Source: Pseudomonas putida W15Oct28
Lineage (GTDB): Bacteria > Pseudomonadota > Gammaproteobacteria > Pseudomonadales > Pseudomonadaceae
Length of the DNA stretch: 64,000 bases
Direction: 5' to 3'
Assembly (NCBI RefSeq): GCF_000708715.2
Contig: NZ_JENB01000025.1
Location: 1-64,000 of the forward strand
This document shows positions 16,461 to 25,891 of the stretch, one piece after another (positions within the stretch are counted from its first letter, which is position 1; every line of letters begins with the position of its first letter). Position numbers and translations under genes: made by a program. The notes beneath the pieces were generated by a model, which made no database searches, was not told where the DNA came from, and was given only the letters and a program-made list of their open reading frames with translations.

Positions 16461-17431
16461 ACAGTGGCGACAGCCTGTCGATTTCAAGCGATGTGGCCGA
16501 ACAGGCCATGCACTGGCACCTTGAATTGCAAGAGCAAGGTGTGAGCGAGGCTACCTTGGCCGCCTGGATGAAATGGCGACAGGCGCACCCCGCGCACGAA
16601 CACGCCTGGCAGCGGGCAGAAACCTTTGCCCAGCGCATGCGTGAAATGCGTGCACCCAATCAGCGCCCGCTGGTTCACGCTACCCTGCGCACGATGTCAT
16701 CCCGGCGCACGGCACTCAAGCAGTTGGGCGTGCTACTGGCGGCGGGCGCAGGCAGCTGGTACCTGAAAGACAGCACGCTGGTCCAGGACTGGAGCGCCGA
16801 CTACCGCAGCCGCATCGGTGAGCAGCGACGCCTGGTGCTGGCCGACGGTTCCAGGGTGCAACTCAACACGGACAGCGCCATCAGCGCTGACATTGACACG
16901 CAAACCCGGCGCATCAAGCTGCTGCGCGGGGAAGTACTGGTCACCGACAGCACGAAGGCCGGCGGGCGCTTGCTGTCGGTGGACACTGCACAAGGGCGCC
17001 TTGAATCTTCGCAAGCACAGTTCAACGTCAGGCAGTTTGGTGGGCACAGCCAGGTGAGCGTTCACCAGGGTACGCTGCTGATAACCCCCAGCGCTCTGGC
17101 TCATCAACCGGCCTTGCTCAAAGCCGGCGAGCAAGCCAGCTTCACCAGCAACCGGGTATTCGCCCGGCAGGCTGTAGCGCTGTCCCCGCCTGCCTGGAGC
17201 CAAGGCATGCTGGTTGCCCAAGGCCAGCGGCTGGATGAATTTATCGAAGACCTGCGCCGCTACCGCCGAGGGCACCTGGCCTGCGACCCCAGCTTGGCGG
17301 GCCTGCGGGTTTCAGGCACGTTCCCCTTGGCCGATACGGAAAAAGCCATTGCTGCTGTCGCTGACACCCTGCATCTCGATGTCCAGCACTTCACTCGATA
17401 CTGGGTAACGCTCAAGCCTCGCGACGTTTGA
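16457..17431 (+). CDS. FecR-family anti-sigma/sigma regulator
   Basis: 324 residues. An N-terminal cytoplasmic DUF4880-like segment (HWHLELQEQGVSEATLAAW) is followed by a single membrane-type stretch (LGVLLAAGAGSWYL, ~95-108) and the periplasmic FecR domain (RRLVLADGSRVQLNTDSAI). The C-terminus (LRVSGTFPLADTEKAI) resembles a secretin/TonB short domain. It transmits the signal from the TonB receptor to the sigma factor encoded just upstream. It overlaps that gene by 4 bp and precedes the receptor by 83 bp. Confidence 0.9.
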   Translation: MNSGDSLSISSDVAEQAMHWHLELQEQGVSEATLAAWMKWRQAHPAHEHAWQRAETFAQRMREMRAPNQRPLVHATLRTMSSRRTALKQLGVLLAAGAGSWYLKDSTLVQDWSADYRSRIGEQRRLVLADGSRVQLNTDSAISADIDTQTRRIKLLRGEVLVTDSTKAGGRLLSVDTAQGRLESSQAQFNVRQFGGHSQVSVHQGTLLITPSALAHQPALLKAGEQASFTSNRVFARQAVALSPPAWSQGMLVAQGQRLDEFIEDLRRYRRGHLACDPSLAGLRVSGTFPLADTEKAIAAVADTLHLDVQHFTRYWVTLKPRDV

Positions 17432-17514
17432 AAAAAATAATTGCCTTTGGGTGGTCCGATTTGCGTTCTCGCGAGACTTGAACCCCAAACACTTTATTCA
17501 ATGGGGAACAACGC

Positions 17515-19941
17515 GTGAAATTCACCGCCATCAAACACCTGGGCCAGCCGGCTTCGATCAAGCACAAGCTGGCCGTCGCCGTGGTGCAAGGCATCGTCTG
17601 CATGAGCGCATCCGCACCACTGCTGGTGCTGCCCGCAGGGGCCGTAGCCGCCGAGCAGCGTCAGGCCGAGTTCGACATCCCGGCTGGTCCCCTGGCCCCT
17701 GCCCTGGCGCGTTTCGGCCAGACCGCGCACATCTTGCTTTCCTACCCCACCTCGTTGGCTGAAGGGCGCACCACCACAGGCCTTCAGGGCCGCTTCGAGG
17801 TCGACCAAGGCCTGGCGATACTGCTGGCAGGCTCGGGGCTTGAGGCCAGCCGGGGTACCAATGGCAACTATTCCCTGCAAGCCACTGCCGGCAGTGCCCT
17901 GGAGCTGAGCGCGGTGTCGATTTCCGGCAAAGCCCCTGGCTCGACCACTGAAGGCACAGGGCTGTACACCACCTATTCATCCAGCAGCTCGACGCGCCTG
18001 AACCTCACTCCGCAGGAAACCCCACAATCGCTGACCGTGATGACCCGCCAGCGCCTGGATGACCAGCGCCTGACCAACCTGACCGACGCGCTCGAGGCCG
18101 CCCCTGGCATCACCGTGGTCCGCGATGGCCTGGGCTCGGAGAGCGATTCCTACTGGTCACGCGGCTTTGCCATCCAGAACTATGAAGTGGACGGTGTGCC
18201 CACCAGTACCCGACTGGACAACTACTCGCAAAGCATGGCGATGTACGACCGTATCGAAATCGTGCGGGGCGCTACCGGCTTGATCAGCGGCATGGGCAAC
18301 CCTTCTGCCACCATCAACCTGATCCGCAAGCGCCCAACCCACGAAATGCAGGCCAGCATCACCGGGGAAGCCGGCAATTGGGACCGCTATGGCACCGGCT
18401 TCGATGTATCCGGGCCATTGACCGAGTCGGGTAATGTGCGTGGGCGCCTGGTCGCCGACTACAAGACCGAGAAAGCCTGGATTGACCGTTACAACCAGCA
18501 ATCGCAATTGATCTATGGCATCACCGAATTCGACGTGAGCGAAGACACGTTGCTGACGCTGGGCTTCAGCTACCTGCGCAGCGATATAGACTCGCCGCTG
18601 CGCTCCGGCCTGCCAACGCGATTCAGCACCGGTCAACGCACCGACCTCAAGCGGTCGCTCAACGCCGCGCCGGACTGGTCCTACAACGACCATGAGCAAA
18701 CCAGCTTCTTCACCTCTATCGAGCAACAACTGGGCAACGGCTGGAGCGGCAAGCTCGAACTGACGCATGCCGAAAACAAGTTCGATGAACTGTTCAACTT
18801 TGCCATGGGCAGCCTGAACACCGATGGCAGCGGCCTGTCGCAGTTGCCGGTGCGCTTCTCGGGCACGCCGCGCCAGGACAACCTGGACCTGTATGTCACC
18901 GGTCCGTTCGACCTGCTTGGCCGAAATCACGAGCTGATCACCGGCGTTACCCTGTCGCAATACAAGGAGAGCACGCCAAGCTGGGGCGGCTGGCGCTATG
19001 ACTATGCCGGCTCACCGGCAGGCGCTATCGACAACCTCTTCGACTGGGACGGCAAATCGGCAAAACCGGCCTTCAGCGAAAGCGGAAAATCGTCGATCGA
19101 CGAGAACCAGTACGCGGCGTACCTGACGGCGCGGTTCAGTGTGACGGATGACCTGAGCCTGATCGTCGGTAGCCGCGTCATCGACTGGAAACGCGACACC
19201 TCCGATCGCCCTTACGGCGGCGAAGCTACCGAGGTCAATCGCGAAGAAAATGGCGTGTTCATCCCCTATGCCGGGGTGGTCTACGACCTTGATGACACCT
19301 GGTCGCTGTATGCCAGCTACACCAAGATCTTCAACCCCCAAGCCTCCTGGGTCACCGATGAAGACGACAAGCCGCTCGACCCCATGGAAGGCAAAGGCTA
19401 TGAGATCGGCATCAAGGGCTCGCACCTCGATGGCCGCCTCAACTCCAGCCTGGCACTGTTCAAACTGGAACAGGACAACCTGGCGATCTGGCAGCACGAC
19501 AACGTCTATAGCGCTGAACAGGACACCACCTCCAAGGGCATCGAGCTTGAGTTGAACGGTGAACTGGCCGAAGGTTGGCAGGCATCTGCCGGTTACGCCT
19601 ATTCGGTAACCACCGATGCCGACGACCAGCGCATCAACACCAACCTGCCACGCAACAGCGTCAAGACCTTCACCAGCTATCGCCTGCACGGGCCACTGGA
19701 CAAAGTCACCGTCGGCGGCGGCGTGAACTGGCAGAGCAAGGTCGGCGCCGACCTGCACACCTTCAGCCAGGGCAGTTACGCAGTCACCAACCTGATGGCT
19801 CGCTACGACGTCAACGAGCATCTCAGCGCCACGATCAACCTGAACAATGTGTTTGATCGTGCGTATTACAGCCAGTCCGGGCTGTACGGTGTCTACGGCG
19901 CGCCACGCAACCTGATGACGAGCTTCAAGTACAGCTTCTGA
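17515..19941 (+). CDS. TonB-dependent siderophore receptor with signalling domain
   Basis: 808 residues from a GTG at 17515 preceded by GGGGAA; no better ATG exists. A signal peptide (to ~43, ending GAVAA) is followed by an STN signalling domain (FDIPAGPLAPALARFGQ), the plug (TPQSLTVMTRQRLDDQRL; NPSATINLIRKRP) and a 22-strand-type barrel ending in Phe (FKYSF). The plug resembles FpvA/FhuE-type ferric siderophore receptors; the actual siderophore cannot be read from sequence. As third gene of a sigma-FecR-receptor set it both imports the ferric siderophore and triggers signalling. Confidence 0.9.
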   Translation: MKFTAIKHLGQPASIKHKLAVAVVQGIVCMSASAPLLVLPAGAVAAEQRQAEFDIPAGPLAPALARFGQTAHILLSYPTSLAEGRTTTGLQGRFEVDQGLAILLAGSGLEASRGTNGNYSLQATAGSALELSAVSISGKAPGSTTEGTGLYTTYSSSSSTRLNLTPQETPQSLTVMTRQRLDDQRLTNLTDALEAAPGITVVRDGLGSESDSYWSRGFAIQNYEVDGVPTSTRLDNYSQSMAMYDRIEIVRGATGLISGMGNPSATINLIRKRPTHEMQASITGEAGNWDRYGTGFDVSGPLTESGNVRGRLVADYKTEKAWIDRYNQQSQLIYGITEFDVSEDTLLTLGFSYLRSDIDSPLRSGLPTRFSTGQRTDLKRSLNAAPDWSYNDHEQTSFFTSIEQQLGNGWSGKLELTHAENKFDELFNFAMGSLNTDGSGLSQLPVRFSGTPRQDNLDLYVTGPFDLLGRNHELITGVTLSQYKESTPSWGGWRYDYAGSPAGAIDNLFDWDGKSAKPAFSESGKSSIDENQYAAYLTARFSVTDDLSLIVGSRVIDWKRDTSDRPYGGEATEVNREENGVFIPYAGVVYDLDDTWSLYASYTKIFNPQASWVTDEDDKPLDPMEGKGYEIGIKGSHLDGRLNSSLALFKLEQDNLAIWQHDNVYSAEQDTTSKGIELELNGELAEGWQASAGYAYSVTTDADDQRINTNLPRNSVKTFTSYRLHGPLDKVTVGGGVNWQSKVGADLHTFSQGSYAVTNLMARYDVNEHLSATINLNNVFDRAYYSQSGLYGVYGAPRNLMTSFKYSF

Positions 19942-19976
19942 TACGTCGCGTTTGCTCAAAATGACGTCGCTGCCAG

Positions 19977-20002
19977 AAGGACGCAGCAATAGCTGCGTCC
20001 TT
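19977..20002 (+). terminator. Hairpin after the first TonB receptor
   Basis: A perfect 10-bp stem (AAGGACGCAG / CTGCGTCCTT) with a 6-base loop begins 35 bp after the receptor stop. The T-run is short, so it is a plausible but not strong intrinsic terminator. Confidence 0.55.
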
Positions 20003-20048
20003 CACGTTCAGGCTATGATCGGCGCTTACGCCCCGGACACCCTGACCT

Positions 20049-20912
20049 ATGCCCGTCGACCTTCAAGCCTTGTACCCCAGGTTGATCCACCTGATGCTGG
20101 ACACCGTGTTCGTGGTCGACAGGGACAACCAGATCGCCTTCGTCAGCGATGCCTGCGAGGCGCTGCTGGGTTATAAGCCCTGCGAGATGATCGGCACGCC
20201 GATCACCGACTACATGCACCCTGACGACCTCGCGGCCACGCGCGCGTCGATTGTGCGGGTGATGAACGGCCAGCCCCATTACGATTTCCGTAACCGCTAT
20301 GTGCGCAAGGATGGCGGTATCGTGCACATCCTGTGGGCAGCCAGCTGGTCCGAAGAGGCTCAGGCGCGTATCGGTGTGGCGCGGGATGTGACCGCCTTGC
20401 GCCAGGCCGAAGATGAACTGCGCTTCCTCGCCCACCACGACCCGCTGACCCGGCTGGCCAACCGGGCCATGTTCAATGAACGGCTGGACAGTGCACTTGC
20501 CACCGCGCGGCAGCACAATCGCACGCTGGCATTGCTGTTTCTGGATATCAATGACTTCAAGGAAATCAACGATGTGCACGGGCATGCTGTGGGTGACCGG
20601 GTGCTGTGCACGCTTGCGCGGCGGCTCGAAGGCTGCGTACTTGCCACCGACACGGTGGCGCGCATGGGCGGTGACGAGTTCACCGTGCTGTTGACAGATT
20701 GCCCGTCGCAAGAGGCCATTGCCGAGCAGATGGTCCGTATCCTGACGGTCATGGCCGAGCCACTCGGGATGGAGTTGTCGGGCATCGACGCGCCGTCCTG
20801 CAGCGTCGGCGTAGCGCGCTTCCCTGAGGATGGCCACGATGCCGACATGCTGCTGCGTCATGCCGATGGGGATATGTACCGGGTCAAGCGAAAACACATG
20901 GCGACCGGGTAA
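20049..20912 (+). CDS. PAS-GGDEF diguanylate cyclase
   Basis: 287 residues. A PAS domain (~10-115; RDNQIAFVSDACEALLGY) with a PAC-like end (DGGIVHILWAAS) leads into a GGDEF domain (~125-285) that starts DPLTRLANRAMF. The active-site loop is intact: GGDEF at residues 207-211. The inhibitory RxxD site is absent (LATD occupies that position), so product feedback should be weak or missing. No EAL domain and no membrane segment are seen: a cytosolic cyclic-di-GMP synthase. It sits alone between two convergent iron-signalling operons. Confidence 0.9.
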   Translation: MPVDLQALYPRLIHLMLDTVFVVDRDNQIAFVSDACEALLGYKPCEMIGTPITDYMHPDDLAATRASIVRVMNGQPHYDFRNRYVRKDGGIVHILWAASWSEEAQARIGVARDVTALRQAEDELRFLAHHDPLTRLANRAMFNERLDSALATARQHNRTLALLFLDINDFKEINDVHGHAVGDRVLCTLARRLEGCVLATDTVARMGGDEFTVLLTDCPSQEAIAEQMVRILTVMAEPLGMELSGIDAPSCSVGVARFPEDGHDADMLLRHADGDMYRVKRKHMATG

Positions 20913-20943
20913 CGATACCCCTTCCCTTCGGGCCGGACCTACA

Positions 20944-23412
20944 TCAGAAGTCAACCGAGGCCGACAGCTGCACCGCCCTCGGGTAGCCGGGCGATATCGC
21001 GCCGTACGAAGCCACGCCCGACCAGTACTCGCGGTCGAACACGTTCTGCACCGTCGCCCGGAACGTTGTAGGGTGGCCATCGATGCGCGTGGCGTAGCGC
21101 GCCCCCACATCGAACCGTGTCCAGGCATCGAGTTCCTGGGTGTTGGCCTGGTTGATGTACTGGCTGCCCGTGTAGATAGCACCACCGGTCAGGGTGACGC
21201 CTTCAGCCCAGGGGGTATCCCACTCGGCCCACAGGTTGGCCTGCACATCAGGCACCCCTACCGCTTCGTTGCCCTTGTTGGCGGCCGTGGCCGAATCGGT
21301 CAGCTTGCCGTCCAGCACCGTCACGCCGCCCAGCAACCGCGTGCCCGGCGCAACTTCACCGAACATGCTCAGCTCGACACCGCGGTTACGCTGCTGTGCC
21401 TGCACGGAAAACTGGTTGCCTGCCCCCAGTTCACCACTGGGTTTCTCTATCTGGAATACCGACAAGGTAGTCATGAACGTGTTGTGCGCGTACTTCACGC
21501 CCAGCTCGTGCTGTTTGGTCTTGTAGGGCGCGAACGCTTCACCGGCATTGTTCGCCGTGGCCGGTGCGACATCACCTTTGCTCAGGCCTTCGACATAGTT
21601 GTAGTAAAGCGCAATGTTTTCCCACGGTTTGACCACTACGCCTACCACGGGGGTGGTTGCACTGTCTTTGTAGCGCGAGGTCACCGTACCCGAGGTGCTG
21701 TAGTTGCGTGACGCGATTTCCTGCCGACGCACTCCCAGCGTCAATTGCACGCGGTCGTCGAGTACGGACAAAGTGTCGGTCAGGGCAACGCCAGACAGCT
21801 CGGCCTCGGACACCCGACTTACCTTCGGTGCAGCGATGTATTGCTTGGGCACATCAACCGGGTGGTAGATGTTCGAGAGGATTTCCGTGCCGTTGTTGAT
21901 GCCACGGGACAACTCATCCTGGTAGCGGGTGGCCATGGCCGTAACCGTATGGTTGACCGGTCCGGTTTCAAACAGCGTACGCAGCCCAACGTCGGCGGTG
22001 GAGCGATCGACGTTGAATTTGTAGTAACCGGGAGTGTTGCTGGTGTCGCCTGCCGCATTGAGGATTTTCGGAACCTGGTCGGACATCCGCGCCACATCTG
22101 CCCTGCCGCCACCGACATGGGCGAACACCGTTAACGCGTCGCTGATGTCATATTCCCCACCCAGCAACGCCGACTGCTCGGAGGTTCTCGACCAACCCCA
22201 GTCCTGGGGCAGATTGGTACGGCCATTGGCGGCAGAGGGTACGTCGAAACCGGGGGCCACGGTGAAGGGGCGCGAGGCAGCATCCCACCGCTCCTTCTGG
22301 CTGATGAAGTCCAGGTTCAGGCGCAAGCGCTCACCTTGGTAGTCAAGGGCGATGGCGCCGATGTCCAGCGCACGTTGCTGGTCATCGATAGCCGTGTCGC
22401 CTTGGGCGAGGCTGCCGTTGAAACGCACGCCCCATTGCCGCTGCTCCCCGAAACGGCGGCTGATGTCGAGGTGGCCGCCCACCTGGGTGTCAGAGCTGTA
22501 GCTGGCGGTGACACGCGTCAAATCTTCGGCGAGCGCGCGCTTGGGGACGATATTGATCACGCCGCCAACGCCGCTGTTCGGGGAAATACCGTACATCAAG
22601 GCCCCCGGGCCCTTGAGCACTTCGACCCGCTCGGCATATTCGGTGAACACGCGGTAGTTGGGTGCAACCCCGTACACACCATCGAAGGCCAGTTCGCCCA
22701 GGTTGCCTTCACCCACCGGGAAGCCGCGAATGAAGAACGAGTCGACGATGCCACCCGCCTGACCGGTGGAGCGCACAGAGGGGTCACGCTCCAGGGCATC
22801 GGCCACGGTCACCGTCTGCAGGTCGGCGAGGGTTTTTGCGGTGTAGCTGGTGACGTTGAAGGGCGTATCCATCACATCTTTGTTGCCAAGCATGCCTAGC
22901 CGCCCGCCGCGTGCTACCTGTCCGCCGGCGTAGGCCTCTGGCAGTGTTTCGTGGCGCATGCTGTTGGCGTCAATGGTCGTGGTGGCCAGCGTGAGGCCTT
23001 CACCACTGTTTGGTTGACGGCTCAGTTGATAATTGCCGTTACTCAGCTCTACCAGCTCAAGGCCACTGCCGGCCAGCAACCGGGCGATGCCGTCACGCGC
23101 CGAATAGGCCCCGCTGAGCCCGGGGCTGTGCAGGCCATCGGTCAATGCCGGTTCAAACGACAGCGCAACGCCCGAGGCCAGCGCGAAACTGGACAACACC
23201 CGCCCCAGTGGGCCCGGGGCAATCTCGTAGGTGCGGATGGCTACAGCATCCAGGGGCTGCGCGACGGCTGGCAGCCACTGGCCGGCCCCTGCCAGCAGAA
23301 CGGCCCCGAACAGGGTGCCACGCACCGCAACAGCTAACGCACGCTTACGGAATGGACGACTTGCAACAGGCATGACAGGCGGGTCCTTCTGGCTGGGAAT
23401 GGAAGTGTTCAT
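20944..23412 (-). CDS. TonB-dependent siderophore receptor with signalling domain
   Basis: 822 residues. Export sequence (to about residue 50, ending PAVAQ), STN domain (YEIAPGPLGRVLSSFALASG), plug (DVMDTPFNVTSYTAKTLADL; GVGGVINIVPKRA) and a barrel ending in Phe (VQLSASVDF). The ATG at 23412 is used; an internal ATG at 23373 (MPVASRPF) would give a shorter signal sequence. It is the last gene of the minus-strand sigma-FecR-receptor set, 67 bp after the FecR stop. It resembles FiuA/FoxA-like hydroxamate receptors in general layout, but the ligand cannot be assigned. Confidence 0.88.
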   Translation of the reverse strand: MNTSIPSQKDPPVMPVASRPFRKRALAVAVRGTLFGAVLLAGAGQWLPAVAQPLDAVAIRTYEIAPGPLGRVLSSFALASGVALSFEPALTDGLHSPGLSGAYSARDGIARLLAGSGLELVELSNGNYQLSRQPNSGEGLTLATTTIDANSMRHETLPEAYAGGQVARGGRLGMLGNKDVMDTPFNVTSYTAKTLADLQTVTVADALERDPSVRSTGQAGGIVDSFFIRGFPVGEGNLGELAFDGVYGVAPNYRVFTEYAERVEVLKGPGALMYGISPNSGVGGVINIVPKRALAEDLTRVTASYSSDTQVGGHLDISRRFGEQRQWGVRFNGSLAQGDTAIDDQQRALDIGAIALDYQGERLRLNLDFISQKERWDAASRPFTVAPGFDVPSAANGRTNLPQDWGWSRTSEQSALLGGEYDISDALTVFAHVGGGRADVARMSDQVPKILNAAGDTSNTPGYYKFNVDRSTADVGLRTLFETGPVNHTVTAMATRYQDELSRGINNGTEILSNIYHPVDVPKQYIAAPKVSRVSEAELSGVALTDTLSVLDDRVQLTLGVRRQEIASRNYSTSGTVTSRYKDSATTPVVGVVVKPWENIALYYNYVEGLSKGDVAPATANNAGEAFAPYKTKQHELGVKYAHNTFMTTLSVFQIEKPSGELGAGNQFSVQAQQRNRGVELSMFGEVAPGTRLLGGVTVLDGKLTDSATAANKGNEAVGVPDVQANLWAEWDTPWAEGVTLTGGAIYTGSQYINQANTQELDAWTRFDVGARYATRIDGHPTTFRATVQNVFDREYWSGVASYGAISPGYPRAVQLSASVDF

Positions 23413-23479
23413 TCCTGTTGCCAGCCGAGACTGAAAAAAGTATCACCCACAAAGGCGTTTTTTTTCCGCGCCTGGCATT

Positions 23480-24463
23480 TCACGACTCTGCGGGGTAAAG
23501 CAGGGTCCAGTAGCCGTTCATGTGCGCGGATACCCGCAATGAATAGGTCGACTCCAGCATGCTCAGGCTGCGCCTGGTATCGCTGACCGGAAACGCCCCG
23601 GAAATACGCAGGCCGGCAATACCAGGGTCGCAGCGAATGACGCCGCGCTGGTAGCGCGCCAGCTCGGTCACAAAATCATCCAGCCGCATGCGGTCTGCCA
23701 GCAGCATGCCCTGGATCCAGGCCGTTGCGGTGGTGTCGACCGAGGTCGGCCTGCCGACCGTGTGCGCATTGAAATCGACACGTTCACCGGCCTGTACAAC
23801 GGTGCCAGGGTTGGCCGCCGCACGGGCGGGTTCGATGCGAATGGCCCCTTCGATAACCGCCAGGTAGGTGCGCCCGTCCAGCTCTCGCACGCTGAAGCGC
23901 GTGCCCAGCGCTTGCATGCGCCCTTCCCGCGTTCCCACCCGCAAGGGGCGCGCAGGCACCACGATATCGGGCGCAGTCTGCACCAGGATTTCACCCCGGC
24001 GCAGTTCAATGAAGCGCTCGTCGGCATCGAAACGGATGTCGATTGCAGAGTCGGTATTGAGGAAGATCTGCGTACCATCGGCCAGGGTGAGCTGGCGGCA
24101 TTCGCCTACGGCCGAGCGATAGTCGGCGGCCCATCCTTGTTGCTCGGTCAGCTTCCAGCCGGCCCACCCCGCCGGAAGCACGGCCAGCAGCAACGCCAAC
24201 CGGCTGATCATCGCCCGACGGCCCGGGTCGGCCGGGCGGTCGAGCGCCGACATCGACAGCGCCGGCGGCAAACCGTCCAGCTTGCCCATCAGCCGCTCGG
24301 CGCGCTGCCAGGCCTGTGCACGCTCGGGGCTGCTGCTGCGCCAGGCCAACCAGTCGGCCTTTTGCGCATCGCTGACGGCTCCGGCACTCATGGCCATCAA
24401 CCACTCGGCCGCTTCTTCAAGTGCCTCGGTATCCATTGGGCCGATACGCTGGACATCAACCAT
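23480..24463 (-). CDS. FecR-family anti-sigma/sigma regulator
   Basis: 327 residues: DUF4880-like start (EEAAEWLMAMSAGAVSDAQK), membrane segment (LALLLAVLPAGWAGW, ~92-106), periplasmic FecR domain (CRQLTLADGTQIFLNTDSAI) and a C-terminal short domain (GLRISGAFPVSDTRRSL). It begins directly at the end of the sigma gene (TAG then ATG) and precedes the receptor, so all three form one transcription unit. Confidence 0.9.
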   Translation of the reverse strand: MVDVQRIGPMDTEALEEAAEWLMAMSAGAVSDAQKADWLAWRSSSPERAQAWQRAERLMGKLDGLPPALSMSALDRPADPGRRAMISRLALLLAVLPAGWAGWKLTEQQGWAADYRSAVGECRQLTLADGTQIFLNTDSAIDIRFDADERFIELRRGEILVQTAPDIVVPARPLRVGTREGRMQALGTRFSVRELDGRTYLAVIEGAIRIEPARAAANPGTVVQAGERVDFNAHTVGRPTSVDTTATAWIQGMLLADRMRLDDFVTELARYQRGVIRCDPGIAGLRISGAFPVSDTRRSLSMLESTYSLRVSAHMNGYWTLLYPAES

Positions 24464-24976
24464 CTAGTCGACCAGCCTCAAGCACTGGAGAAATGCCTGT
24501 TTCATGTAACGCTTGATGGTGATGAGCGATACACCTAGCTGCTCGGCAATGGCTTCGTACTTCATGCCGCCCAGCTGGGACAGCAGGAACGCGCGCCGGA
24601 CCAACGCTGGCAGGGTGTCGAGCATGGCATCGATTTCGTGCAGGGTTTCCAGGATCATCAAGCGGGCTTCGGGCGAAGGCACTTCAGGTTCCGGCAGGTG
24701 TTCAAGCGCCTTGAGGTAGGCACGCTCCAGCGATTTACGCTGGCACCAGTTGGCCAGGATGCCCCCGGCAACACAGCTCAGGTAGGCCCGCGGTTCTTCA
24801 AACACCACGGTTTTCGAAGCCAGGATGCGCGCGAAGGTATCCTGCACCAGGTCGGCCGCATCGACCGCATTGCCCAGGCGCCTGCGCAGCCTGGCATGCA
24901 GCCAGCCCTGGTGGCCGTTGTACAGCGCCTCTACATTGCGCAGGTGATTGTCGGAGCCAGGTAGCACGTCGCTCAT
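24464..24976 (-). CDS. FecI-type ECF sigma factor
   Basis: 170 residues from the ATG at 24976. The frame extends to a TTG at 25015, but that would place the start inside the Fur box, so the shorter form is preferred. Region 2 shows DAADLVQDTFARIL; region 4 shows MKYEAIAEQLGVSLITIKRY. It heads the minus-strand signalling set with the FecR and receptor genes downstream. Confidence 0.88.
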   Translation of the reverse strand: MSDVLPGSDNHLRNVEALYNGHQGWLHARLRRRLGNAVDAADLVQDTFARILASKTVVFEEPRAYLSCVAGGILANWCQRKSLERAYLKALEHLPEPEVPSPEARLMILETLHEIDAMLDTLPALVRRAFLLSQLGGMKYEAIAEQLGVSLITIKRYMKQAFLQCLRLVD

Positions 24977-25000
24977 GGGGGCGATTCTGTTCACGCAAGT

Positions 25001-25019
25001 GAGAATTGTTTTCAATATT
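25001..25019 (-). promoter_or_regulatory. Candidate Fur box upstream of the second ECF sigma gene
   Basis: On the minus strand AATATTGAAAACAATTCTC matches the Fur consensus at 13 of 19 positions by my count and lies 25-43 bases before the ATG at 24976. Confidence 0.6.
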
Positions 25020-25066
25020 AAGGTAGCGTTTCAACACAACGCAAGTTCAACCACCGGGACACCACC

Positions 25067-25735
25067 ATGCCTGACCCTGAAAGCACCCTACTCGACAGTT
25101 GGCAGCACAACGCCCACGCCTGGATCGACGCCGTGCGCAGCGGTGCCATCGAGAGCCGTCGCCAGGTCACCGACCAGGCCATCCTGCTAGCCATCCTTGG
25201 CCGCCAGCCCGGTCGGGTGCTGGACCTGGGCTGTGGTGAGGGCTGGTTGCTGCGTGCACTGGATGACCGCGGTATCGAAGCCGTGGGCGTGGATGGTGAC
25301 CGGACGCTGGTAGATGCCGCGCGCGCAGCAGGCTCGGCCGAGGTGCACCTGGCCAGCTATGCGCAGCTGGCCGATGCACAGGCTTATGTGGGCACAGGGT
25401 ATGACGTGGTCTGTGCCAACTTTGCACTGTTGCACCAGGACGTCATCCCGTTGCTGGCGGCCATGAAAGATTTGCTGGTGCCGGGAGGCGCACTGGTGAT
25501 CCAGACGTTGCACCCCTGGAGCGTGGCAGGCGGGGAGTATCAGGATGGCTGGCGGAAGGAGTCGTTTGCCGGGTTTACCGGGAATTGGCAGCCGATGCCG
25601 TGGTATTTCCGCACCCTGGCCAGCTGGCTGAATGCGCTGGACATGGCGGGATTGCGGCTGGTCAGTTTGCAGGAGCCACAGCACCCGCAAAGCGCGGTGC
25701 CGCAGTCGTTGTTGATGGTGGCTGAGCGCCCCTGA
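25067..25735 (+). CDS. Class I SAM-dependent methyltransferase
   Basis: 222 residues with the SAM-binding motif VLDLGCGEGWLLRAL (~48-62), acidic end of strand 2 (AVGVDGDRTLVDAA) and motif II (YDVVCANFALLHQD). It belongs to the methyltransferase 11/UbiE-like superfamily; small-molecule substrate unknown. It reads divergently from the iron-sigma gene, across the Fur-box region, but nothing else links it to iron. Confidence 0.8.
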   Translation: MPDPESTLLDSWQHNAHAWIDAVRSGAIESRRQVTDQAILLAILGRQPGRVLDLGCGEGWLLRALDDRGIEAVGVDGDRTLVDAARAAGSAEVHLASYAQLADAQAYVGTGYDVVCANFALLHQDVIPLLAAMKDLLVPGGALVIQTLHPWSVAGGEYQDGWRKESFAGFTGNWQPMPWYFRTLASWLNALDMAGLRLVSLQEPQHPQSAVPQSLLMVAERP

Positions 25736-25765
25736 AGCGACGCTTTGGCCGTCATGAAGCGGATG

Positions 25766-25882
25766 TGTGGGAGCGGCCTTGCGTCGCGAAAGGGCTGCAA
25801 AGCAGCCCCAGCAATATTTGCAACGCCACAGAGACCCTGGGGCCGCTCTGCGGCCCTTTCGCGACGCAAGGCCGCTCCCACA
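25766..25882. repeat. REP palindrome pair
   Basis: Two inverted REP copies (TGTGGGAGCGGCCTTGCGTC at the left, its complement at the right) with inner GC-rich palindromes. Located between convergent genes, where it may also help end transcription. Confidence 0.85.
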
Positions 25883-25891
25883 ATGACCGCG

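Noticed and set aside
25766..25882. REP pairs considered as insertion sequences
   Set aside because: No transposase, no target duplication; size and repeated occurrence fit REP elements.
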